Assembly (NCBI GenBank): GCA_025966215.1
Contig: JAOPVM010000104.1
Coordinates: 1-8,627 of the forward strand
Source of the DNA: Klenkia sp.
GTDB lineage: Bacteria > Actinomycetota > Actinomycetes > Mycobacteriales > Geodermatophilaceae
Length of the DNA stretch: 8,627 nt
Direction of reading: 5' to 3'
In this document: positions 1 to 5,322 of the stretch, one piece after another
Numbering within the stretch: the stretch's first letter is position 1
How the letters are laid out: each line of letters begins with the position of its first letter
Position numbers and translations under genes: made by a program
Notes under the pieces: generated by a model
Told to the model about the DNA's origin: nothing
The model's database searches: none
Seen by the model: the letters and a program-made list of their open reading frames with translations, nothing else

Positions 1-1063
1 GCATGTAGCGCTCGACCGGGAAGTCCCGGGTGTAGCCGTAGCCGCCGAGCACCTGGACGGCGTCGGTGGTCACCTTCATCGCGTTGTCGGTGGCCACGAG
101 CTTGGCGATCGAGGCCTGCCGGGAGTACGGCAGGCCGGCGTCCTTGAGCCGCGCGGCGTGCAGAGTCATCGCCCGGGCGCTCTCCACCGCAGCGGACATG
201 TCGGCCAGCAGGAACGCCAGGCCCTGGTGCTCGATGATCGGGACGCCGAAGGTCTCCCGCTCCTTCGCGTAGCCCAGTGCGTCGTCCAGTGCGCCCTGCG
301 CCAGACCCACGGCGACCGCGGCGATGCCCAGCCGCCCGGCGTCCAGCCCGGCCAGCGCGATCGGCAGGCCCATGCCCTCCTCGCCGAGCCGGCGGTCGGC
401 CGGCACCCGGACCCCGTCCAGGCGCATGGTCGCCGTCGCCTGGGCGGTGAGGCCCATCTTCCGCTCCGGCGGGTCGGCGACCAGGCCGTCGCTGTCGGCC
501 GGGACCAGGAAGCAGGAGATCCCGCGCGAGCGGTGGTCCGACGTCCGCGCCATCACCTTGTAGAAGTCGGCCTCGCCCCCGTGGGTCACCCAGGCCTTCT
601 CCCCGGTGAGCACGTAGTCGTCGCCGTCGCGGACGGCGGTGGTGCGCATGGCGGCCGGGTCGGAGCCGGCGTGCGGCTCGGACAGGCAGTAGGCGCCGAG
701 CAGCTCCCCGCCCAGCATGTCCGGCAGCAGCCGCTGCTTCTGCTCGTCGGTGCCCTGGGTGACCAGCCCGAAGCAGGACAGCCCGTGCACGCTCACCCCG
801 ACGCCCACGCCCGCCCACACCGCGCTGATCTCCTCCAGCACCTGGAGGTAGACCTCGTAGGGCTGGGCGCCGCCGCCGAACTCCTCGGCGTAGGGCAGCC
901 CGAGCAGACCCGCGCGGCCCAGGGTGCGGAACGCCTCGCGCGGGAAGACCTCGTCGGCCTCCGCGGCGACCACCTTCGGCGCCAGCTCCTCGCGGGCCAG
1001 CTCACGGGTGAGCTCGAGGAGGTCGGCTGCCTCCTGGGTGGGGACCAGACGCTGGACCGGCAT
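1..1063 (-). CDS. Acyl-CoA dehydrogenase, 3' end outside window (partial)
   Basis: An FAD-dependent enzyme expected to oxidise an acyl-CoA to the 2,3-enoyl-CoA in the cytoplasm, passing electrons to electron-transfer flavoprotein. I translated 354 codons from the ATG at 1063; the frame is still open at base 1. The N-terminal helical domain (about 1-120) is followed by the FAD/substrate motif YCLSEPHAGSD (125-135) and KAWVTHGG (156-163). The C-terminal helical domain has the FAD-contacting R269, F272, G273 and Q280, then the family signature QVLGGYGYTRDFPVERYM (337-354). Family members are usually about 380-390 residues, so roughly 30 residues are missing, including the YEGT region that carries the catalytic glutamate in many members. 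The start is supported by AGAGG shortly upstream. It is divergent from a TetR gene, which may regulate it. Substrate chain length cannot be told from this sequence. Confidence 0.93.
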   Translation of the reverse strand, partial: MPVQRLVPTQEAADLLELTRELAREELAPKVVAAEADEVFPREAFRTLGRAGLLGLPYAEEFGGGAQPYEVYLQVLEEISAVWAGVGVGVSVHGLSCFGLVTQGTDEQKQRLLPDMLGGELLGAYCLSEPHAGSDPAAMRTTAVRDGDDYVLTGEKAWVTHGGEADFYKVMARTSDHRSRGISCFLVPADSDGLVADPPERKMGLTAQATATMRLDGVRVPADRRLGEEGMGLPIALAGLDAGRLGIAAVAVGLAQGALDDALGYAKERETFGVPIIEHQGLAFLLADMSAAVESARAMTLHAARLKDAGLPYSRQASIAKLVATDNAMKVTTDAVQVLGGYGYTRDFPVERYM

Positions 1064-1080
1064 GACGGGACCTCTCATCA

Positions 1081-1104
1081 GTACTGCAGGACGGCGTTCG
1101 GTAC
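1081..1104. promoter_or_regulatory. Candidate operator palindrome between divergent acyl-CoA dehydrogenase and TetR genes
   Basis: The 60-bp gap between the two divergent starts contains a 24-bp imperfect palindrome with 8 of 12 base pairs matching. The outer arms read GTACTG and CGGTAC. Its position, and the general habit of TetR regulators to bind their own divergent promoter, make it a reasonable operator for the neighbouring regulator. No published motif was matched. Confidence 0.35.
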
Positions 1105-1123
1105 AGAAGATAGCCTGGGCGGC

Positions 1124-1711
1124 GTGACCACGGCCAGAGCGGCGACCCGCGGACCGGCCCGCCGTGAAGCCCTGCTGGACGAGCTGGTCGACCTGTTCCT
1201 GGCCGAGGGGTTCGCCTCCTTCACCCTCGAGGACCTCGCCCGCCGCCTGCGCTGCTCCAAGAGCACGCTCTACGCGGTGGCCGGGAGCAAGGAGCAGCTG
1301 GTCGTCGCCGTCGTCCGGCGCTTCTTCGCCCGGGCCACGCAGACCGTGGAGTCCCGCGCCGCCGACCCGGTCGACCCCCGGGAGCGGATCGAGGCCTACC
1401 TGCTGGCGGTCAGCGAGCAGCTGCGGCCGGCCGGGCCGGCCTTCTTCGCCGACCTGGCCGCGTTCCCGCCGGCGGGGGAGGTCTACGCCCGCAACACCCG
1501 GACGGCGGCCCGGCGGGTGCAGCAGCTGGTCAGCGAGGGTGTGGCGGCCGGGACGATCCGGCCGGTGCACGCCTCCTTCGTCGGTGCCGTGGTCGCCCAG
1601 GTGATGGGGGCGATCCACTCCGGTGAGATCAGCACCGCCACCGGCCTGGACGACGCCGCTGCCTACGCCGAGCTGGCCGCCCTGGTCCTCGCCGGGCTGC
1701 GTCGGGCCTGA
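1124..1711 (+). CDS. TetR/AcrR-family transcriptional regulator
   Basis: A 195-residue one-component repressor-type protein that would act as a dimer on DNA. The N-terminal helix-turn-helix spans about residues 14-60. Its recognition segment is FTLEDLARRLRCSKSTLYAV (33-52), followed by the typical GSKEQLV (54-60). The rest (about 65-195) is the variable ligand-binding and dimerisation helical domain, with a TetR C-terminal pattern at AAFPPAGEVYARNTR. I chose the GTG at 1124 because the conserved domain begins soon after it and no in-frame ATG lies close upstream; the open frame extending further left is antisense to the dehydrogenase. The Shine-Dalgarno site is weak. The gene is divergent from an acyl-CoA dehydrogenase, so control of that gene in response to an acyl-CoA or fatty-acid-like ligand is the likely job. 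This is inferred from context only. Confidence 0.88.
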   Translation: MTTARAATRGPARREALLDELVDLFLAEGFASFTLEDLARRLRCSKSTLYAVAGSKEQLVVAVVRRFFARATQTVESRAADPVDPRERIEAYLLAVSEQLRPAGPAFFADLAAFPPAGEVYARNTRTAARRVQQLVSEGVAAGTIRPVHASFVGAVVAQVMGAIHSGEISTATGLDDAAAYAELAALVLAGLRRA

Positions 1712-1714
1712 GCC

Positions 1715-1727
1715 GCGGGATTCCCGC
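1715..1727 (+). terminator. Short hairpin after the TetR gene
   Basis: GCGGG and CCCGC pair as a 5-bp stem around ATT, four bases after the TetR stop codon. There is no T-tract. It could be a weak terminator, but a stem this short arises easily in GC-rich DNA. Confidence 0.25.
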
Positions 1728-1755
1728 CGGAGGCGTGAGAGCCGCCACACCCGGG

Positions 1756-1786
1756 TTGACCCGGTGCACAACCCCGGCGGTAAGGT
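1756..1786 (+). promoter_or_regulatory. Candidate housekeeping-type promoter of the siderophore permease operon
   Basis: TTGACC (1756-1761) resembles a -35 box. TAAGGT (1781-1786) fits the actinobacterial TAnnnT -10 pattern, with a 19-bp spacer, slightly longer than optimal. The -10 hexamer forms the first six bases of the iron box, so regulator binding would block polymerase. The -35 also lies inside a short inverted repeat at 1748-1766. Confidence 0.45.
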
Positions 1787-1799
1787 GAGGCTAACCGAT
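1781..1799 (+). promoter_or_regulatory. IdeR/DtxR-type iron box upstream of the permease operon
   Basis: TAAGGTGAGGCTAACCGAT matches the known DtxR/IdeR 19-bp consensus TTAGGTTAGSCTAACCTAA at 15 positions, including the core AGGT and AGGCTAACC. It overlaps the putative -10 and lies about 47 bp before the chosen permease start. In this family, Fe(II)-loaded IdeR/DtxR/DmdR binds such sites and represses siderophore genes when iron is sufficient, so the operon should be induced under iron limitation. Confidence 0.85.
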
Positions 1800-1835
1800 C
1801 ATGGTCCCGCAGGGCCGTGTCCCAGCCCCGCCACC

Positions 1836-1840
1836 AGGAG
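1836..1840 (+). promoter_or_regulatory. Ribosome binding site that decides the first permease start
   Basis: AGGAG lies 6 bases before the GTG at 1847. The upstream in-frame GTG at 1817 has only a poorly spaced AGGG, so 1847 is preferred. Confidence 0.75.
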
Positions 1841-1846
1841 ACGCCC

Positions 1847-2926
1847 GTGCCCCAGCGCGCCGCGGCAGCCCTGGCAGACGCACCGGCCCCACCCGGCGGC
1901 GACCAGCCCCGGCGCGGACTGCTGCGCAGCGCGGGCACCCGGATCGGCGGACTCTGGCTGCTGCTCGCGCTCACCGTCGTGGTGTGCGGGCTCAGCATCG
2001 CCGTCGGCACCCGAGCGATCGGGCTCGGCACGGTGTGGCAGGCCCTCACCGACAGCGGCTTCCCCGGCGACGAGGCCGTGGTCATCCGCGAGCTCCGGGT
2101 GCCCCGCACCCTGCTCGGCATCCTGGTCGGGCTCTCCCTCGGCGTCGCCGGGGCCCTCATGCAGGGCCACACCCGCAACCCGCTGGGCGACCCGGGCCTG
2201 CTCGGGGTCGCCGCGGGCGCCTCGGCCGCCGTCGTCCTGGCGATCTTCATCCTGGGCGTGACCACCCCCGCCGGCGACGTCTGGTTCGCCTTCGGCGGCG
2301 CGCTGGCCGGCTCGGTCGCGGTGTTCGCCATCGGCTCCAGCGGCCGGGGCGGGGCCACCCCGGTCAGCCTGGCGCTGGCCGGAGCGGCGCTGTCGGCCCT
2401 GCTCTACGCCCTGGTGCGCGCGGTGCTGGTCAGCGACAGCCAGACCCTGGACAGCTTCCGCTTCTGGGTGGTGGGCTCCCTGGCCGGCCGGGACGCCTCC
2501 ATCGCCTGGCAGGTGCTGCCGTTCATCGTCGTCGGGCTGGTGCTCGCGGTGGTCAACGCCCCCGCGCTCAACCTGCTCGGGCTCGGTGAGGACGTCGCCC
2601 GCGGTCTGGGCCAGCACGTCCTGCTCGCCCGGGTCGTCGGCATCGCCTCCATCACGCTGCTCACCGGCGCGGCCACGGCGGCCTGTGGGCCGATCGGGTT
2701 CGTCGGCCTCGTCGTCCCGCACGTCGCCCGGGCCCTCACCGGCCCCGACCACCGCTGGCTGGTGCCCTGCTCCGCACTGCTGGGCGTCATCCTGCTGCTG
2801 GCCGCCGACGTCGTGGGCCGCATCGTCGTCCGGCCCGGGGAGCTGCAGGTCGGCATCGTGCTCGCCCTGGTCGGCGCGCCCTTCTTCATCGCGCTGGTCC
2901 GCCGCAAGCGGTTGGTGGGCCTGTGA
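1847..2926 (+). CDS. Ferric-siderophore ABC transporter permease (FecCD family, FepD-like)
   Basis: An integral membrane subunit that forms half of the channel of a type II (BtuCD-like) importer for ferric siderophores. From GTG 1847 it has 359 residues, slightly longer than the usual 330-350 because of a Pro/Ala-rich cytoplasmic N-terminus (about 1-30). Membrane segments begin near residue 36. Family hallmarks are RELRVPRTLLG (81-91), GALMQGHTRNPLGDPGLLG (102-120), GPIGFVGLVVPHVARAL (281-297) and the C-terminal block AADVVGRIVVRPGELQVG (319-336). The GPIGFVGLVVPH segment is the cytoplasmic coupling region that contacts the ATPase. The stop overlaps the next start in GTGA, indicating translational coupling. 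An alternative start at GTG 1817 would add 10 residues. Expression is probably iron-repressed through the box at 1781-1799. Confidence 0.93.
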   Translation: MPQRAAAALADAPAPPGGDQPRRGLLRSAGTRIGGLWLLLALTVVVCGLSIAVGTRAIGLGTVWQALTDSGFPGDEAVVIRELRVPRTLLGILVGLSLGVAGALMQGHTRNPLGDPGLLGVAAGASAAVVLAIFILGVTTPAGDVWFAFGGALAGSVAVFAIGSSGRGGATPVSLALAGAALSALLYALVRAVLVSDSQTLDSFRFWVVGSLAGRDASIAWQVLPFIVVGLVLAVVNAPALNLLGLGEDVARGLGQHVLLARVVGIASITLLTGAATAACGPIGFVGLVVPHVARALTGPDHRWLVPCSALLGVILLLAADVVGRIVVRPGELQVGIVLALVGAPFFIALVRRKRLVGL

Positions 2927-4020
2927 CCGCCGGCGGCTCGATCACCACGCGCTCCACCCCGCAGCACGTCGACAAGCGGCGCACCGTGCGGATCGGGCCG
3001 CTGTCCGGGGTCGTCCGCACCCGCCAGCTGCTGCTGCCCGTGGTCGCCCTGGTCGCCCTGGTGCTCATCAGCGCGGTCAGCATCGGCCGCGGCGACTACC
3101 CGATCGGGCTGCTGGACGTGCTGCGCACGCTGGTGGGCGCCGGCGACCAGACCCAGCAGTTCGTCATCACCGAGCTGCGTGCCCCCCGGATCGTCGTCGG
3201 GGCCCTCGTCGGCCTGGCCCTGGGCCTGTCCGGGGCGCTCATCCAGACCTTCGCCCGCAATCCGCTGGCCAGCCCCGACACCCTGGGCATCAACGCCGGC
3301 GCCTCGGCTGCCGCGGTCGCGGTGATCGTGCTCGGTGGTGGGTCCAGCGCCGCGGCCGGCCTGCTCGGCGGACTGGGCCTGCAGGTGGCCGCGCTGATCG
3401 GCGCCCTGCTCACCGCCTTCCTGATCTTCGCCCTGGCCTGGAACGAGGGCGTGGACGGCTACCGGCTGGTGCTGGTCGGCATCGGCCTGGGTGCGGTGGG
3501 CTACGCGGTGGTCGACTGGCTGCTCACCCGCTCCGACATCACCGACGCCGCCGCGGCCACCGTGTGGCTGACCGGCTCGCTCAACGCCCGCACCTGGGAC
3601 CAGGCCTGGCCGCTGGCCCTCGCGCTGCTGGTCCTGGTGCCGGTCGCGCTCGGCCTGTCCCGGGTGCTCGGCGTGCTGCAGTTCGGTGCGGACACCGCCC
3701 GCGCCCTGGGCATCCGGGTCGGCCGCGCGCAGGCCACCGTCGTCCTGGTCGCCGTCTGTCTCGCCGCGGCCGCCGTGGCCGCGGCCGGGCCGGTGCAGTT
3801 CGTCGCCCTCGTCGTCCCCCAGGTCGCCGTCCGGCTGGCCGGGGGCTCCCGCCCACCGCTGTTGGCCTCGGCCCTGCTCGGCGCCCTGCTCGTGGTCGGC
3901 GCCGACCTGCTCGCCCGCACCGTGCTCCCCGTCGTGCTCCCGGTCGGCATCGTCACCGCCGTCATCGGAGCGCCCTACCTGCTCTGGCTGCTCGTCCGCG
4001 GCCGCCGCAGCACCACCTGA
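2923..4020 (+). CDS. Ferric-siderophore ABC transporter permease (FecCD family, FepG-like)
   Basis: The second membrane subunit of the same importer, 365 residues, expected to form a heterodimer with the preceding permease. A roughly 35-residue polar N-terminus leads into the first membrane segment (about 36-55). Recognisable blocks are ITELRAPRIVVGALVG (82-97), GALIQTFARNPLASPDTLG (104-122), the FepG-like VWLTGSLNARTWDQ (214-227), GPVQFVALVVPQVAVRLAG (289-307) and GADLLARTVLPVVLPVGIVTA (about 326-346). The PQ in VVPQ stands where the sister permease has PH. GTG 2923 overlaps the upstream TGA by four bases. A weak GGTGGG only three bases before it suggests coupled re-initiation rather than independent loading. 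The ATPase gene follows with almost no gap. The substrate is inferred as a ferric siderophore from the family and the iron box; the specific siderophore is unknown. Confidence 0.93.
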   Translation: MTAGGSITTRSTPQHVDKRRTVRIGPLSGVVRTRQLLLPVVALVALVLISAVSIGRGDYPIGLLDVLRTLVGAGDQTQQFVITELRAPRIVVGALVGLALGLSGALIQTFARNPLASPDTLGINAGASAAAVAVIVLGGGSSAAAGLLGGLGLQVAALIGALLTAFLIFALAWNEGVDGYRLVLVGIGLGAVGYAVVDWLLTRSDITDAAAATVWLTGSLNARTWDQAWPLALALLVLVPVALGLSRVLGVLQFGADTARALGIRVGRAQATVVLVAVCLAAAAVAAAGPVQFVALVVPQVAVRLAGGSRPPLLASALLGALLVVGADLLARTVLPVVLPVGIVTAVIGAPYLLWLLVRGRRSTT

Positions 4021-4021
4021 T

Positions 4022-4027
4022 GGAGGG
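4022..4027 (+). promoter_or_regulatory. Ribosome binding site for the ATPase gene
   Basis: GGAGGG lies 10 bases before GTG 4038 and favours that start. The overlapping ATG at 4020 has no Shine-Dalgarno sequence before it and would add only six residues. Confidence 0.6.
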
Positions 4028-4037
4028 GACCCGACCC

Positions 4038-4871
4038 GTGACCGCTGTCCTGGCACAGCCCGAGCGCGACACCGAGGGGACACCGCGGGTGCGACTCGCG
4101 GCCGAGCAGGTCCGGCTGGCCTACGGCGAGAACGTCGTCGTGGACTCCCTGGACCTGGACCTGGTCGACGGGTCGTTCACCGCGATCGTGGGGCCCAACG
4201 GCTGCGGCAAGTCCACCCTGCTGCGCGCCCTGGGCCGGCTGCTGCGCCCGACGTCGGGTCAGGTGGTGCTCGACGGCAGGCCGATCGCCACGACCCCCAC
4301 CCGTGACGTCGCCCGGGTGCTCGGCCTGCTGCCGCAGACCCCGATCGCCCCCGAGGGCCTGACCGTGGCCGACCTGGTCGCCCGCGGCCGGCACCCGCAC
4401 CAGTCCTGGCTGCGCCAGTGGTCCCGGGACGACGAGGCCGTGGTCGCCGAGGCGCTGAGCTGGACCGACATGCTCGACCTGGCCGACCGCCCGGTCGACG
4501 CCCTCTCCGGTGGGCAACGGCAGCGGGCCTGGATCTCGATGGCGCTGGCCCAGGGCACCGACCTGCTGCTGCTCGACGAGCCCACCACCTACCTGGACCT
4601 CTCGCACCAGATCGACGTGCTCGAGCTGGTGGCCCGGCTGCACGCCGAGCGGGGCCGCACCGTCGCCGTCGTCCTGCACGACCTGAACCTGGCCGCGCGG
4701 TACGCCCAGCGACTGGTGGCGATGAAGGACGGCGTGCTGGTGGCCTCGGGCACCCCTGCCGAGGTGCTGACCGAGCAGCTGCTCGACGAGGTGTTCGACC
4801 TCGAGGCGCGGGTGATCACCGACCCGGTCTCGGGCACGCCGATGGTGGTGCCGGTGCGACGCCTGCGCTGA
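4038..4871 (+). CDS. Ferric-siderophore ABC transporter ATP-binding protein (FepC-like)
   Basis: The cytoplasmic ATPase that drives the importer, 277 residues from GTG 4038, normal for FepC/FecE/FhuC-type subunits. All catalytic motifs are present: Walker A GPNGCGKST (52-60), Q-loop Gln100 in LLPQTP, ABC signature LSGGQRQRA (156-164), Walker B LLLLDE (176-181), D-loop YLDL (185-188) and switch His214 in VLHDLN. The GRHPHQSW segment (117-124) after the Q-loop is typical of iron-chelate ATPases. The first 20 residues are a non-conserved extension. An alternative ATG at 4020 overlaps the upstream stop (TGATG). This is the last gene of the operon; a GC-rich hairpin follows its stop. Two copies should pair with the two permeases. 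Nothing appears truncated or degenerate. Confidence 0.95.
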   Translation: MTAVLAQPERDTEGTPRVRLAAEQVRLAYGENVVVDSLDLDLVDGSFTAIVGPNGCGKSTLLRALGRLLRPTSGQVVLDGRPIATTPTRDVARVLGLLPQTPIAPEGLTVADLVARGRHPHQSWLRQWSRDDEAVVAEALSWTDMLDLADRPVDALSGGQRQRAWISMALAQGTDLLLLDEPTTYLDLSHQIDVLELVARLHAERGRTVAVVLHDLNLAARYAQRLVAMKDGVLVASGTPAEVLTEQLLDEVFDLEARVITDPVSGTPMVVPVRRLR

Positions 4872-4874
4872 GCG

Positions 4875-4905
4875 GGGGGCGGGAGCGCGGCATCCCTGCG
4901 CCCCC
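4875..4905. terminator. Putative terminator between convergent ATPase and ABM genes
   Basis: GGGGGCG (4875-4881) and CGCCCCC (4899-4905) form a perfect 7-bp stem, with a further GGA/TCC pairing possible inside the 17-base loop. It starts three bases after the ATPase stop codon, in the 48-bp gap between convergent genes, so it could serve both. There is no T-tract on either strand. Confidence 0.5.
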
Positions 4906-4919
4906 ACCCGCGGTGGACC

Positions 4920-5246
4920 TCAGCTGCGCGGGGCGACCTCGCCCATCGCGCCCCAGTCGTCCTGCGGCACCTCGACGTTGATGATCTTCGGGGTGTCGGT
5001 GACGAGGTGGGACATCTCGTCGATCGCCTTCTGGAAGTGCGGCTCGGCCACGTGGGCCTCCCCCGCGGCGCCGTCCCGGAAGGACTCCAGCAGCACCCAG
5101 GTGTTCTCCTCCTCGAGGCTGCGCGACCACTCGAAGAAGACGTTGCCGGGCTCGGCCCGGACGGCGGCGGTGAACTCGGCGGTGACCCGCTCCCACTCCT
5201 CGACCTTGTCGGGGCGGACCGGGAACTTCACGGCGATGAAGATCAT
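4920..5246 (-). CDS. ABM-domain protein (putative quinol monooxygenase, YgiN-like)
   Basis: A small cytoplasmic protein of 108 residues with the dimeric alpha/beta ferredoxin-like ABM fold. One domain fills the protein: a first strand MIFIAVKFPV (1-10), a helix KVEEWERVTAEFTAAVRAEPG (14-34), a strand NVFFEWSRS (35-43), then NTWVLLESFRDGAAGEAHVAEPHF (48-71), the most typical ABM stretch, and a last strand PKIINVEVP (86-94). Such proteins oxidise quinols or polyketide aromatics without a cofactor or do unknown chemistry, so the family does not fix a substrate. The start has a well-placed GAGGA. It converges with the ATPase gene and follows the BCCT gene, but a strong hairpin separates it from the latter. 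It lacks the residues of IsdG-type haem-degrading members, so its position beside iron genes is not evidence of haem metabolism. Confidence 0.82.
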   Translation of the reverse strand: MIFIAVKFPVRPDKVEEWERVTAEFTAAVRAEPGNVFFEWSRSLEEENTWVLLESFRDGAAGEAHVAEPHFQKAIDEMSHLVTDTPKIINVEVPQDDWGAMGEVAPRS

Positions 5247-5271
5247 GCAGGCATCCTCACCGACACCACGA

Positions 5272-5300
5272 GGCCCCGCCTCCCGAGGGGAGACGGGGCC
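5272..5300 (-). terminator. Strong GC-rich hairpin after the BCCT gene
   Basis: GGCCCCG (5272-5278) pairs with CGGGGCC (5294-5300). After one C-A mismatch, CTCCC (5280-5284) pairs with GGGAG (5288-5292) around the triloop GAG. It lies 22 bases past the BCCT stop codon and 25 bases before the ABM start. No T-tract follows. It is a likely terminator or attenuator between the two minus-strand genes. Confidence 0.65.
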
Positions 5301-5322
5301 GGGTGAGGAACGGGGACCTGGG

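Noticed and set aside
158..1123. Long open plus-strand frame running into the TetR gene, suggesting a fusion protein
   Set aside because: This stretch is antisense to the clearly coding acyl-CoA dehydrogenase and has a low-complexity His/Gly/Arg composition typical of GC-rich shadow frames. The TetR domain begins only after GTG 1124.
1799..4083. Long minus-strand frames opposite the permease genes
   Set aside because: They are repetitive Asp/Gln/Gly/Arg-rich translations antisense to well-conserved FecCD permeases, without any recognisable domain or ribosome binding site.
4920..5246. ABM protein as an IsdG/MhuD-type haem-degrading monooxygenase beside iron genes
   Set aside because: The family triad Asn7, Trp66 and His76 is not present: residue 7 is Lys, and the position ten residues before His70 is Ala, not Trp. 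The gene also lacks an iron box of its own.
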